From positions 7,912,435 through 7,976,434 of the forward strand of contig CM066925.1 in assembly GCA_033964015.1 (NCBI GenBank): 64,000 nt of DNA. The letters run 5' to 3'. Both the position numbers and the translations under genes were made by a program. Shown piece after piece: positions 33,801 to 43,899 of the stretch (position 1 is its first letter; every line of letters begins with the position of its first letter). Under the pieces are notes generated by a model that ran no database searches, was not told where the DNA came from, and worked only from the letters and a program-made list of their open reading frames with translations. The stretch is from Scolanthus callimorphus. Its lineage: Eukaryota > Cnidaria > Anthozoa > Actiniaria > Edwardsiidae.

Positions 33801-33956
33801 TATGACTTGTATACTCTCACGAATCTGTTTCCAAACTTTTTCAATGTTTTTTGTTTTCTCGTCTATAGCATTCTGAAGAGCCTTCACTGTGAGAGTTGTT
33901 TTCCGTTTACCCTCTGTAGCGGCGTGGCTCGTTGCTTCCTCACTGTGTCGACTCAT
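27807..33956 (-). CDS. gag-pol: BEL/Pao gag-pol polyprotein
   Basis: About 2050 codons from the ATG at 33954-33956; an in-frame GTG lies four codons upstream. A charged, coiled-coil-like Gag N-terminus is followed by a DUF1759-type capsid region (about 335-490). Next are zinc knuckles around 613-645 (CFKCLSKEHIAAAC) and an aspartic protease near 699 (AILDDQSNASLI). Reverse transcriptase carries FYVDDG at about 1137. RNase H carries HAFSDAS and FYTDSK (about 1320-1400). The integrase has an HHCC zinc region (about 1665-1705) and DDE residues in GFDVFG, RCDRGTNF and GVWERQ (about 1738-1850). A DUF5641-type C-terminus ends the protein. It would assemble particles, copy the RNA and integrate the DNA. 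All key motifs look intact and I saw no frameshift. Confidence 0.95.
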   Translation of the reverse strand: MSRHSEEATSHAATEGKRKTTLTVKALQNAIDEKTKNIEKVWKQIRESIQVIKSGGEIKEDCFLKLESLAQGHGKDLDDLISLSKQDNAPEMNGSIVEQHRSNANYVSDVLVNIKHQLFSDKLSEKPMPRAEAKKSAKSVSIGSVHSRRSKASTSSSAARLRAITEVAAAKKAAEFERVIAQRKWELKRREAECEHEIAFLSAAQKEAVATAKLDAIDDALLDFEENRVDLAPRALSEDRVSEWVNANAMKASPVVTEPESRKFPCANVTTQVLLHDPPKTQQAEFALSYPATAIRPPVTSSTPFNTHFNEITGSQLVEALTFSNEQIVSGLARQSLPKCHPDVFSGDPTLFYAWKAAFKAMIEDAHVSPQQEINYLHKYTSSEVQQVVDNFRKRIQNNPKGLLSDLWKELERRFGSPAVITNTLLDRLQRAAEFKETEHNKLQQFADVCADVESQVTQLPGLACLNFPHAIAPIASKLPASLKGKWEKEVVSFAEKNGDQYPSFSIFKKVVERQAKIKNHPNLSAGLSPQTPAPQSKTQQPVPNPVKKALKTKTSPAESEPTPMNPPSRKEGEEGSNFCAFHEREGHSLTECRTFGAKTLQERTEFILKAGLCFKCLSKEHIAAACKVEIKCAICGDKRHIALLHKEQTFEETQTVKSSCTAVCSAEGGGLSCSKIVLLDIYARDAPDNVKRVYAILDDQSNASLISSELADQLGAQGPEELYFLTTCSGAREEKYGRRVSSLAVRSTDGFTTELPNMVECDNIPSDRREIPTPEMARRFPHLRGIADYIPPLDNQAGIHLLIGRDAPELLKVRESRNGPRGAPWAQKHSLGWTVSGQVCLDMSDGPTHVRTRCTKVDARDTAYDLVPCHNTITVAESFELKRGAESRSDVFLTTEEDNEPTLSLEDKAFLKLMETSIHRNALGNWEMPLPFRSPSPSMPNNRNQAESRLKNLVKSFNRKPDLENEYKEFMEKVISKGHASLVPPDETEAPSGRVFYLSHFPVFPPKKRSLRVVFDSSLEFQGVSLNKVLIAGPDQMNSLIGVLMRFRKDNVAVMCDVEQMFHSFHVNPEHRDFLRFLWFVDNDPSKQVVEYRMNVHLFGNGPSPAVATFGLRKTVNHGEEMCREEVKQFVTRNFYVDDGLVSVNCAQEAIDLVADTQAVLATRNLRLHKVVSNEPAVVEAFPADDRAKDIRDLDLRQDTLPIQRSLGVHWDLEQDGFTYKVTLPDKPFTRRGVLSIVNSLYDPLGLAAPTVLEGRKILQHLVAMGKHASSDSAPGWDDPLPDSLALRWNNWKDSLQGLERVIVPRCYKPKEFGTIERAELHAFSDASQDAIGAAVYLRLFNERNEASVSLVYGQAKVAPISPTSIPRLELCGAVIATEAVQKVRKELDMEIADVTFYTDSKVVLGYIRNETRRFHVYVANRVQAIRNVSKPTQWRYIESANNPADQATRGVQAAKLQESAWLNGPEFLRNGEEIEAVSEVEIPSESDPEVRMKDVTAVKIDLRKNIKSGLGADRFSRFSTLSSLQRALAILIVKVREFKRRRGEENKHNTRSNAKRTPELQRLPTPTVDILNQAMTVIIRAVQQHSFAAEMTAISNATTVQEDHDHKRKATLKQSKLYGLDPYLDSQSIIRVGGRLRHAELEYVEKHPALLPKDHHVSQLVIEHYHHRVHHQGRQITGGAVREAGYWIIGAHGAVAQALRNCVVCKKLRGRPLEQHMADLPVDRTQVSPPFMSIGFDVFGPWMVSTRRTRGGVANSKRWGLVLTCLSSRAIHIEVLEAMDASAFICALRRFFSLRGHATLLRCDRGTNFVGAKTELDQALADMDKEKIERYLREQGCTWEFNPPHASHFGGVWERQINTIRRVLDAMFAELGATHLTHELLVTLMAEVVAIVNARPITTIPTEADDPQPLSPAMLLTMKPRPAVPPPGDFLPADIYARRRWRRVQYLANNFWSRWRREYLQSLQPRRKWCETPRNLQEGDVVLLKDPDEHRNDWPLGRVTKAEQSADGRVRKAEIVVVRKGEKKTFLRPIKELVLLVPVDTTDTDPK

Positions 33957-34037
33957 TCTCGGCTCCACTTAGGCATAAAAAGTGAATAGATACGTCTTAC
34001 CTCCGGCTTCTTCTGTTAGTTAAGTCAGATTTCTCAC

Positions 34038-34575
34038 TGTCGCGTTCTCGACGCTAGCAGACACGGGGTGTTGTGCGTCCAGCTCGCCAGCTCAACCACA
34101 GTACGGCAACAGCGTAATATACAGCACGTTTAATCAGCTATTTACAGTACACGCGGTGAAAACTAGAAAAAGATTACAATTCGTGGATCAGGACTAAGCA
34201 ATAAACTACCAATCTAAGCAAAACTCACTAAATCAAAACTCGTGATAACATTTATAACTTACATCTGATCCCGTCTCCAAGTAGCTAGTAGAAAACTGTC
34301 TGACTCCGTAAACTTCAATGAACTCCAAAACTCTGTTGACTGCAAACTTCGTACTCCTTTAACTCTAAACTCCGAAAACTACAAACTCCACGATCCAACT
34401 TGACTAACTGAGCATAGTACACGCCCAGGATACTATTTAAATGGCTTATAATAATTGCGTTACAACTAGCTGTCAATCATTCTAATAATAAGTGCAAATC
34501 AAGTGTCAAATCATTAAGGTTAATAAAACAAAACAAATATGAGTTCTTAGCGCACGAATGTGCGAGTCCATGACA
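34038..34575 (-). repeat. 5' LTR of the BEL/Pao element
   Basis: The upstream LTR in element orientation, and the presumed promoter of the gag-pol RNA. Its outer edge is followed by AGTAA. Confidence 0.95.
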
Positions 34576-34838
34576 AGTAAGTTCGATGAATCAACTTATC
34601 TAACAAATGTACAAGAATGACAAAATCACGGTGATAAAAACATCAAAACACTTACGTCTCTCCATGTCTCAAAACTGCTGAATGCTCCTGGTAAAGGATT
34701 ATCCCTTGTTTACAGTGAAGTCATTCATAAGCATGATCTAGACTCAGAACGTTCGAAGGAGATCAAAAATAATCAGCACTGAATATCAATAGCGGAACAT
34801 CAGTGAAGCCTACGCAGAAAGTTTGAAGGTTTGTACTT

Positions 34839-35018
34839 AAGCAATAAAAGTACTTTCCGCGTGCTCTCTGGTTTCTTACAAACACGAGGGATATGTTGGG
34901 AGAACTGATCAAAAAAGAAAGACACGAGCGGCAGGCGAGTGTCTTTCAAGTTTTATCAGTTCGACCAACATTCCCCGAGTGTTAACCAGAGAGCAAGCGG
35001 AAAGTACTTTTATTGCTT
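34839..35018. repeat. Palindromic MITE
   Basis: The arms aagcaataaaagtactttcc and its complement extend through tgctctctggtt. The total length is about 180 bases. Confidence 0.7.
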
Positions 35019-35148
35019 TTAGAAAATAACGTACACACGCGCGACATCGTTGTGTGACAATCGTGTTTCTCAGGTCTATTACAAACACGCCTTTTAACCA
35101 ATCAGAATGCGCACATTCACCATATAAAATAGGTGTTATTTTCTAAAT
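35017..35148. repeat. Short inverted-repeat element
   Basis: The ends ttagaaaataacg and gtgttattttctaa are complementary. It abuts the preceding palindrome and contains an attggtt-type AT-rich middle. Confidence 0.5.
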
Positions 35149-35994
35149 TCTGTTGTAAAGGCGCAGTTAATAAATTTTCATTTGTAGAGAGAACATGGAG
35201 CACGAGAGTAAAGGTGGGTTAATGAGCCTTTTGTCACACAGCAATCCACTCATTTTTACCAACCTTGCAGAGCCGGCCTAAACTTTATGAAACGTTAATA
35301 CGTTCTTGGGAGTAGTAATTATTTGATCTCGAGCATTTGTAGGACAGTTTGTCAAGAGTAATTTAAGAGGCTTTCTCACAAGCCTAGAATTTCTTGGGTG
35401 GCAATTATAATTCGAATGGCGAACGTAAAACCTTCTAATTACGCTTCATTCGCCAGGCGCTATTGAAATTCAGAATAATTCTTTTTGTAGCTCCGGTACG
35501 CTTCCTGATTTTCAATATTGCTTTAAATATGTAAACATTGACGTCAGAAGATATCCGCCTATTAGAAAACTCCTGAACTCCGATAAATTCTAGTCTCTTC
35601 TCGATACGTGTTCAACTCCGTGGTGTTTAACCATTTGATCTAATCAACCCGCCACCGTATATACTAAATGAGGCGGCAACATTCGTTTATTACTGTTTCC
35701 AACCAAAGGACCATATTCAAAGTAATTAAAGAAATTGGGTCTTTCTTGGTGTTTCAAGATGTATTGTATTTTTGCCGGATTGAAGCTATTGTATTCCATC
35801 TTATTGTTTCGTTCTACTGTCTTTTTTCTTCTATTGTCTTTATGCCAAAAATTGTATAAGGGGGAAAAATAATATATATGTAAACATGGAAAAGAAAACC
35901 AATCATTCATATAAGAACGTTTTAGTAGGCACCTCTATTTATTGGTATTGTACACACTTTGTATAGGCCGCTATGGAAATGAATCTCAATCTAT

Positions 35995-36876
35995 TACTGC
36001 CTTCCCTGGGGTGGGGAATCTTTAAACTTTTGCTGGTACCAGGGTCAGAATTTTTTCCAGGGAGGGGAGGGGGGGGGGGGGAATTGAGGGACTCTCAAAC
36101 TCTAGCGCGCCAAGTTTTGCGCAACTACGACACGAAATAGAGAGTTCTCGGAGACAAACACAATAGTGGAAAATAGCCAAATAGCTACAAAGGAATGGAC
36201 TAGAGAAATTAGTGGATACTTTTTAAGACGATATTGTACTACTTTTTAGAAGACTTTTTACGATTTAAGATTGTGGTGGATTTGTTTTGGTTTAATATTT
36301 TGTCTCACATTCAGTGAAATGAAAGCTCGTTCAAAGACGAGAAAATTAAACTACTGTACTAAAAACAAATTGTAATCGCGCGAACAGAATAAATGGAATT
36401 GAAGTTTTGAGTGGAAATGTTTTGTTGCGGGTATTGGCATTTTTCAATGTTTGTCTTCCCCGACGTATGGTATTTTGCATCTTTGCTAGCCCTGGGTCGG
36501 GGAATTTTCATTATTATTTTAGAAATGAGCAAAACCTTGGGGTTGGCCAGGGGGGGGGGGGGGGGGGCATGGTCACCGCCGATCCCTATTTTGACGATAG
36601 CTCCGCCCATTCATAGCAAACAATAGGAAGTTTCCCCTACGGAATTCAAAATGTCCGAGCAACAAACTTGAATGTCAAATATTTTTCAATAATTATTCAG
36701 CTTTTCAAGATCATAAAATATAAAAACCAAATTGCATGCAACACCTTCTAACACCTCCCCGCAATCGGCGTCTTTTCCGCGCTCTATGCCAAAGATAAAA
36801 TTTGGCTTGTCCGACGTAGCAAAACAGTTACTAGGGGTATAACAATGAATGCGGGATCGGTGAATTGACTGATACA
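35995..36876 (-). repeat. Truncated relative of the 18164-19082 element
   Basis: The right end reads gaattgactgataca followed by TTA, as in the full copy. Internal blocks (tttgtctcacattcagtgaaa, and the gggg-rich gcatggtcaccgcc) match the full copy in reverse. The left terminal repeat is missing. Confidence 0.55.
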
Positions 36877-36899
36877 TTAATACGACTGTTACGAATGGC

Positions 36900-37260
36900 G
36901 TTAAATTCTGGGGGGGGGTGGGACTCTATATTCGAATGCTAGGGGTGTGACTCGTAATTTTTAGGGGTTGAAATCGGCGATCTGGTATTTTTTAGGGGTT
37001 TAGTTCGAAAATAAAAACGGTATGGTAAGAAAAAAATAGGTTTAGGTTTTTTTTCACGCAAATAAGGTAGAGTATTTCAAACTCGAGAGGATACATTTGA
37101 TGTCTATCAAATAAATGGCCAGATTAAAATTTGGGATTAAAATTGTTGGGATTTTTTAGGGCATTTTCAGACTGAGGGGTATTTTTTAGGGTGGAAATTT
37201 TTCCCAACCAGGTATTTTTAGGGTCAAGACGGTCACCCCTAGCATTTTTACCTTAGAGTC
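36900..37260. repeat. Degenerate repeats of gtatttttaggg
   Basis: Variants of a short T-rich, ggg-ending motif recur every 20-60 bases through this otherwise non-coding stretch. The first and last units (ggactctatattcgaatgct and agcatttttaccttagagtc) look partly complementary. Confidence 0.4.
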
Positions 37261-37379
37261 GCCTATTTTTCTTCGCGTCTTCTCGGGGCTGTCTTATCGC
37301 CATTTTACACTAATTTTCGCAGTCTTCTTTAAACAGCAACGTGTTTCTGGATCCCTTTAAGATGCCTTGGCTTGAGGTA

Positions 37380-37510
37380 TGTAATGATAGAGAATGGGAA
37401 ACCAAAACCAGAAGCGCAAAATATGCTAACGTTTCGCCCTGAATAAAGACCGAAATAAAAGTCCGAAAGGTTGGCATATTTTGCGTTTCTGTTTTCCCAT
37501 TCTCTCTCAT
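37380..37510. repeat. Inverted-repeat element
   Basis: The arms agagaatgggaaaccaaaac and its near complement each continue into gcgcaaaatatg or its mirror. This yields overlapping spurious open frames on both strands. Confidence 0.55.
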
Positions 37511-37693
37511 TACACATTTTCGCTGCAAAACGTGGCAAATTTAACGCACAGGTAGCTACAGGTTTCATTGTAAGAGTTTCAACTGATTTTCATTTGCCAA
37601 AGGCACAAGAGTATAGTCCTCGAGCCCTTGCTTGTTTTGTGTCCACGATGTTATTTAGTCAGCGGACTCTCACACTGTCCTCTCGACCCAAAA

Positions 37694-37738
37694 ATGGCGG
37701 ACAAGAAAGCGAAAAGAGCGTCAAAATACAATGCAAAG
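37694..37738 (+). other. Exon-like start segment MADKKAKR
   Basis: ATG plus 15 open codons ends at AAG|GTGAGAC, a good splice-donor context. It matches the two mirrored segments at 14064-14108 and 14204-14251 in sequence, length and donor. A downstream partner exon was not found. It may be the first exon of a host gene or of a transposon. Confidence 0.4.
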
Positions 37739-38960
37739 GTGAGACTTTTAGAGGAATTTGCCCTTTACTGTACCATATAGTAGACCAAGAAACAGGTTTA
37801 AAGGTATTCTCTTTTGGTAGGAAAGTATTGTGGCCATCGGGGTCAATCTGATGAGATACAACACATCCAACGCGTTTCTTGCGATTGAAATCGAGTGCAG
37901 AGCAAGTTGGTAAAAATCCATACACACAATTGAAACGTTGAAAAGAGCACATAAACAATTACTAAATTTGCCAAGTTTTCTCGGTGGAGAGTTGTAAAAT
38001 GGAAAAGAAACAGCCGTGAGATGTCGCAGAACTCAATGTTGTTTCGTTTGAGCGAAGAAAAGGTAGGTTTGCCCCACGGGACCTCCACGAATTTATTACA
38101 ACATTTCGTTCTTTATTGGCTGAATTCACACAAGAGACGAGTTTCCCGTCTGAGACGAGTTTCTCGCCTTGAATATGGTTCCCTGTTCTTGACGTCATCA
38201 AAATACAGCCTGCACCAAATCCCAGTTCGGAGTCCAGCAAAAAAAACACAAGTCACAGGAGAGTGGAAATACCATACGAAATGGTCACTTTTTGAGAAAA
38301 AATACTCCAGCACTTGAAATTATATTAAGACATATTTTTTTAGAACTTTGACCAATTTTACCAGAAAGCGGCAAAAAATCTTGTTCCTCAAAATAAAAAA
38401 AAATTGCTTTGAATTTAGTCTCATTTCAAAGGTCTTCATGGTAGTGTTCGTGTATTATCGCAACGGTAAAACATTTCCAGAGGAAGCTGAGAAAATAAAT
38501 TTTAATTTTTACAGATAGACGTATTTTTTGCACCTAAAATGGTGATGTCAATCACAGCCTATATAGATTCTCTATTAATTTTTCCATTTTTGAACGCTTA
38601 TTTCTTTGGCGGCGCCAACCCAGTCCTCTGCCTTTTGTGATATTTCGAAATGTGGACCACAAATCTACAAATTAGGATAGAAATCATTGAGTAACAGTAT
38701 TTTTGGCCAAACGTTACTCTAAGTTGTAAAATATCCTGTCTTAAACGTAATTGCTACATGTACTTGTTTATCTACTGATGATCTGGTGATCTTTCTTTGG
38801 GTTTAAGAAACCCTTCAGGTTTGGAGTCCAGTGTTGTTGTTGCTCAAGTGTTTTCGCTGTGACAAGTCAGACGAGAGATAACAACACTAGATTTCATGCC
38901 CAAAAAGGGCTCTTAAATCATAGAAGAGAAGACAAGACAATTAGAAAAGGGAATCATACG

Positions 38961-39067
38961 ACTATGCAAACTCCATTTGCATTGGTAATAAACTACCTGG
39001 GGATTGTAATATAAAAGAAGTATTATCCTAACAATCCCTTGTCATTCAGTCAAGCAGCGAAAGAGAA
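38961..39067 (+). repeat. About 105-bp direct repeat, copy 1
   Basis: The block starts ctatgcaaactccatttgca and ends agcagcgaaagagaaa. It recurs at 41876-41980 with very few differences. The two copies bracket the minisatellite region. They could be short LTRs or other termini, but I could not find a primer site or a target duplication. Confidence 0.65.
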
Positions 39068-39791
39068 ACCGTTGTCTCTTCGCAGGACTTGGTACCATCA
39101 ACCCCGATTCAACTCGTCTAGGGATGAAGAACAAAGTTACAGCCATGGACAGCTTCATGTTTAATAAGTTATTAGCGTTTGTGTGTGTGTCGTTGACTCT
39201 TTATTGACTTTTATTCTCTTTATTAGCTTTATCCATTTGTAATTATATATTCGTTTCTTCTTCATAAATCAGGTTTTGTCTCAGTCGGTGAATTGGTTTT
39301 GCAACGCCTGAGCGTCACTAGATTTGGGACAACCTCCAAAGAAACGCCAGCAAAGTGTCCTTGGTATATTTTCTTTCAAGATTGAAATGACAAAGGTCGG
39401 ATGGTTTGGTAAAGATGTGTGGATTGAGACGGATTCGAACTTCAGCGAGAATGAGGCCGTACAAGAGAGACGCCATGACTCACTCATAGCGACGAGTGAG
39501 TGACTCACGACGTGACGCATTGACGCGTCAATCTTGACAGGCGAAGCTTCTTTGGTGTATCTCATCCTGGTCTGAAATCACAAAGGGTGGATGGTTTGTC
39601 AAAGACGTTGATTCAGACAGATTCGAAGTTTAACAGTCAAGATTACTCCAGACGCCATTACAGTACGAAACCGCTGCTGCCTCACAACGGGTATTGTTTC
39701 TCCTAAGGTAGAAATTATTTATCTATTATATTTATAAGTACCTGTAGTGATAATAATTGTTATCTGAATTGAATGCTTATGTGATGCTGAG

Positions 39792-40430
39792 CTATGAAAT
39801 ACCTGTGAGGTTTAAAATTTTTATTTGCCTGTGGGGCTTGAATATGAAATACCTGTGAGGTTTAAAATTTTTTATTTGCCTGTGGGGCTTGAATATGAAA
39901 TACCTGTGAGGTTTAAAATTTTTATTTGCCTGTGGGGCTTGAATATGAAATACCTGTGAGGTTTAAAATTTTTATTTGCCTGTGGGGCTTGAATATGAAA
40001 TACCTGTGAGGTTTAAAATTTTTATTTGCCTGTGGGGCTTGAATATGAAATACCTGTGAGGTTTAAAATTTTTATTTGCCTGTGAGGCTTGAATATGAAA
40101 TACCTGTGAGGTTTAAAATTTTTATTTGCCTGTGAGGCTTGAATATGAAATACCTGTGAGGTTTAAAATTTTTATTTGCCTGTGGGGCTTGAATATGAAA
40201 TACCTGTGAGGTTTAAATTTTTTATTTGCCTGTGCGGCTTGAATATGAAATACCTGTGCGGTAAAAAAAATTTATTTGCCTGTGAGGTTGAAAATTTTTA
40301 TTTGCCTGTGAGGCTTGAATATGAAATACCTGTGAGGTTGAAATTTTTATTTGCTTGTGAGGCTTGAATATAAAATACCTGTGAGGTTGAAAATTATGTT
40401 TTGCCTGTGGGGCTGAAATATGAAATACCT
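39792..40430 (+). repeat. Minisatellite, about 50-bp unit, about 13 copies
   Basis: The unit carries tatgaaatacctgtgagg followed by tttaaaatttttatttgcctg. The central copies are nearly identical and the last few are degenerate. The unit itself is an imperfect dimer of a cctgtg(a/g)gg-type half. Confidence 0.9.
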
Positions 40431-40879
40431 GTTGTGGTTAAGCACACTGAATACGTTGCATATAAATGAAAAATAAATCTAGTATTTAAAAAATATATTT
40501 ATAGTTCTGGATCAGGGTGAGTGACTCCTGCAGGTCTATGCATACTCTGGTAGGCCTCCAGACGTCCTGTTCTCAGGCGTGTTTGAAGTTGCTCCCTCCT
40601 GGTTGGGAACCCCTAATTGCATAATGCTGTTATATGTGCACAAGGTGCAGATTCTGTTTTGAAATGTTATGGTTGTTGCATGTCACCTTTGGGTGGGATG
40701 CACTCTGGAAGGGGTTCCCGACCAGGAAGGGATCATTGTAGTTATTAGTATAGAATATATTTCATATTTACTAGATGCAATTTATTCATTATTGTATTAC
40801 AAATTATTTATCTATTATATTTATAAGTACCTGTAGTGATAATATTGTTATCTGAATTGAATGCTTATGTGAGGCTGTA

Positions 40880-41117
40880 CTATGAAATGCCTGTGAGGTT
40901 GAAAATTATTATTTGTCTGTGAGGCTTAAATATGAAATACCTGTGAGGTTGAAATTTTTTATTTGCCTTTGAGGCTTGAATATAAAATACCTGTGAGGTT
41001 GAAATTTTTTATTTGCCTCTGAGGCTTGAATATGAAATACCTGTGAGGTTCAAAATTTTTATTTGCTTGTGAGGCTTGATTATAAAATGCCTGTGTGGCT
41101 GAAATATGAAATCCCTG
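40880..41117 (+). repeat. Minisatellite, second block, about 5 copies
   Basis: The same unit as at 39792-40430, but shorter and more diverged. Several copies carry gaggttgaa where the first block has gaggtttaa. Confidence 0.85.
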
Positions 41118-41517
41118 TTGTGGTTAAGCAAACTGAATACATTGCATGAATAAATGTAAAATAAATGTAGTATTTAAAAAATATATTTATAGTTCTAGAT
41201 CAGGGTGAGTAACTCCTGCAGGTCTATTCATACTCTGGTATAGGCCTCCAGATGTCCTGTTCTCAGGCGTGTTTGAAGTTACTCCCTCCTGGTCGGGAAC
41301 CCCTAATTGCATAATACTGTTATATGTGCACAAGGTGCAGATTCTGTTTCAAATGTTATGGTTGTTGCATGTCACCCTTGGGTTGGATGCAATCTGGAGG
41401 GGTTCCCGATCAGGAAGGGATCGTTGTAGTTATTATTATTAGTATAGAATATATTTCATATTTACTGGAATTGCAATTTATTCGTTATTGTGTTAGGATT
41501 TTAGAGAGAGGTTTGAG

Positions 41518-41605
41518 GTTTGGGATATGTTTGAGGTTTGGGAGATAAGGTTTGGGAGATAAGGTTTGGGAGATAAGGTTTGGGAGATAAGGTTTGGGAT
41601 AGAAA
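41518..41605 (+). repeat. Short tandem repeat of ggtttgggagataa
   Basis: Four to five near-exact copies of a motif of about 16 bases, preceded by degenerate copies (gtttgaggtttggg). Confidence 0.85.
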
Positions 41606-41817
41606 TATGTTATGATGAGTAAATGGGATATCCATCAGTATTATGGATGCGCTAATAGTGGGAATATTAACACATCAGCAATACATGTTATTATGTCATG
41701 AATGGAAATAATGTATGTTATAATGTATGTAATTAATGTATGTAATATATCTTCCTGTAAGAAGTAACTAGATTGTGGCGTGTGCTAAAGAGCTCAGAAT
41801 GAAGGCAGGCTTGGGGA

Positions 41818-42131
41818 AGGCCAGAGCGATTCCCCATACCTAATTATCATAACAATACACAGGGAGGAATATTACACTATGCAAACTCCATTTGCATTGG
41901 TAATAAACTCCCTGGGGATTGTAATATAAAAGAAGTATTATCCTAACAATCCCTTGTCATTCAGTCAAGCAGCGAAAGAGAAAGGGTTGTCGACCCACCT
42001 ACCCTCCCTGCGAGTTGAATCGGGTTGATGTTATTTCCTCCATCTTTCGCCTGACCTGGGCTTGTCCCAGGCCAGAGCGATTCCCCATACCTAATTATCA
42101 TAACAATACACAGGGAGGAATATTACACTAT
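41818..42131 (+). repeat. 62-bp direct repeats flanking the second 105-bp block
   Basis: ggccagagcgattccccata and the following 40 or so bases occur at 41818-41879 and 42072-42131. Between them lies the second copy of the 105-bp repeat (41876-41980). This nested arrangement suggests insertion plus local duplication. Confidence 0.65.
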
Positions 42132-42241
42132 TCTCGTTCAATTTGGGATTAATTGCACGAGTGAGTTTTTCAAAAAGTATCGAAATTTGAGCTTTTTGAA
42201 AAACTCACGAGTGTAATTAATCCCAAATTGAACGAGAATAG
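42128..42241. repeat. Near-perfect palindrome, 114 bp
   Basis: The ends CTATTCTCGTTC and GAACGAGAATAG have arms continuous almost to the centre, ctttttgaaaaactcacgag. Related to 5096-5272. Confidence 0.75.
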
Positions 42242-42894
42242 TCGTATGATTACTATATTAATAATATGGATGCAAAAAATTTCAGAGAAAGACCTTATTT
42301 GCCGTGGCCACAAATGCACTGAAGGCCTGCGAGACAAGCGAGCAAAGTTTATGTAACCTAACTTGACATTAAATATACTTGACACAACAAATTTATTTTA
42401 TGCTAGAAGCAGGTGGAATTCTGTTTTGACAATCATAAACTTTATTTCAGATTCCAAGGTAAAATAACATAAGAGAGCCTGTATTAATTAATTAATTGCT
42501 TGGTTTCTTTCAGTTTGAATTGCTTTTGAAAGCTTAGTTGCTTGTGTATTTTCGGTCACCAAAAACGGGCAGAATATTGTCCAGAAAGGTGAACATAGCT
42601 AGGTAAACTTCCACAGAAGACATACCTGAAGTCTTCTCTTATGTACATAAACTTTCTTGTAACAGCTAAACAACCAAGATTGACAGGAATTTGCTCCGGA
42701 AAACTGTCCGTATCGCATGTGTTCTTGTACACTTCTAGTTCATTTTCATCGCTGGCATTTCCCGCTGCTAGATTCGCAGTCAACGAAGTTTTCCCTTCAT
42801 ATCCTCACATAACAAAGAATAAAAACTTAAACAAGTCTTGCTCAAATCCATAGGGAATTCACATTTTGCTTTCCACAAGTTTCGGAAGATAATT

Positions 42895-43180
42895 TTCATG
42901 TAGCCTGCTTGCAGGCGGTACTGGGTGTTTTTATCGCGGAAAACCCGGTCCATTCGATGATACTGGGTGTTTTTATCGCGGAAAACCCGGTCCGTTCGAT
43001 GATCGGGCGCCATCTTGGAATTTTGAGGCGAGCGGTCCCGGGGGCGAGCGCAAAAATCGGCCGAAGGGGAGGGGGGAGGAGGAAAGGAGAGCGAGCGGTC
43101 CCGGGGGCGAGCGCAAAAATCGGCCGAAGGGGAGGGGGGAGGAGGAAAGGAGAGAAAAACCGCCTGCCCGAAAACTAGGT
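42895..43180 (+). repeat. Dispersed repeat with two internal tandem duplications
   Basis: A 42-bp unit (tactgggtgtttttatcgcg onward) is doubled at 42919-43002. A GC-rich 63-bp unit (gcgagcggtcccgggggcga onward) is doubled at 43028-43153. The single-copy form lies inverted at 50831-51028. The left edge contains the palindrome cctgcttgcagg. Confidence 0.8.
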
Positions 43181-43899
43181 GATTCTGAGGACAAAGTTTG
43201 AATCCCGTCCACTGGCGGACGGGATCAGTGATTGATCGAGTGCCTGTCAGAGAACAATAGGACGTTATGACACAGACCAGTTGCTCTTTAATTTTGTCAC
43301 GTACATTTCATTAGAAGTCAAATGTTGGCTTTCCGTCCGGAAATCCAAAATAAAAGAAAACGATCGCTTTACAGCGTGGCTTTGTGCGAGCTATTCGAGG
43401 GGCGATTGGCGGTTGGGCTTCGGGGAAAAGTCTGCTCTACTACAAGCTATTGTGGTTTCTTTCTCTCTTAGAGCGAGCTAGGGAGAACAACCTCGCTCGC
43501 TCGCCGTCGGCCTAAGAGCGGAGGAAACCATTTGCTCCCAGGTATAAGTCTGCTCGTGAACTGTAGCCCAATTTCTGTCATCGTTATCTCAACCGAAGAA
43601 ATTAGACTCGGAGAATATATGTACTGCTACAGAGTTGAAGAGCGACAAACTATTTGAGATCCTAAGAATCCATCCGAGTTTATCTATGAGTCTCGCTCAT
43701 CGGCAAATGAATTGTTGTTTATACAAATTCTCCACCGCTAGCTTGCGCAGATTGAAACTCTGATTCTTTCATCTAGTTTTATCCTTTTGCTGAGTATATT
43801 GGTGTCTGATGAAGTTTAAGTCCCTCTTGACAGGACATTGCAATAACAGTCCTCACAGATTCAAACCGAACAACAGGGCTGAAAGTTTCATCATAGTCC

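Larger units (their letters stand above)
27223..34575 (-). mobile_element. Full-length BEL/Pao LTR retrotransposon
   Basis: The element has two 538-bp LTRs (27223-27760 and 34038-34575). In element orientation they begin TGTCATGG and end GCGACA. They differ at one base that I could find (ctatctgac against ctgtctgac). AGTAA flanks both sides (27218-27222 and 34576-34580). A purine-rich run, GGGCGAGGAG, adjoins the 3' LTR at 27761-27770. One uninterrupted gag-pol frame fills most of the interior. No TGG-type primer site follows the 5' LTR (GTGAGAAATCTG), so priming may be unusual. It looks structurally intact and young. Confidence 0.95.
39710..41480 (+). repeat. Large tandem duplication containing the minisatellites
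   Basis: The flanks of the first minisatellite block recur around the second. The leader atttatctattatatttata occurs at 39718 and 40809. The trailer from gtagtatttaaaaaatatat through cctccagacgtcctgttctc to gaagggatc occurs at about 40441-40800 and 41110-41480. A parental unit of about 1.1 kb was therefore duplicated, and the minisatellite then expanded or contracted separately in each half. Confidence 0.75.

Noticed and set aside
27745..33989. Many open frames opposite or overlapping the BEL/Pao polyprotein
   Set aside because: They are shadows of a long GC-richer coding region, with no recognisable domains.
40176..40367. 63-codon frame with repeated LEYEIPVR-type peptides
   Set aside because: It is a translation of the non-coding minisatellite and is open in only part of the array.
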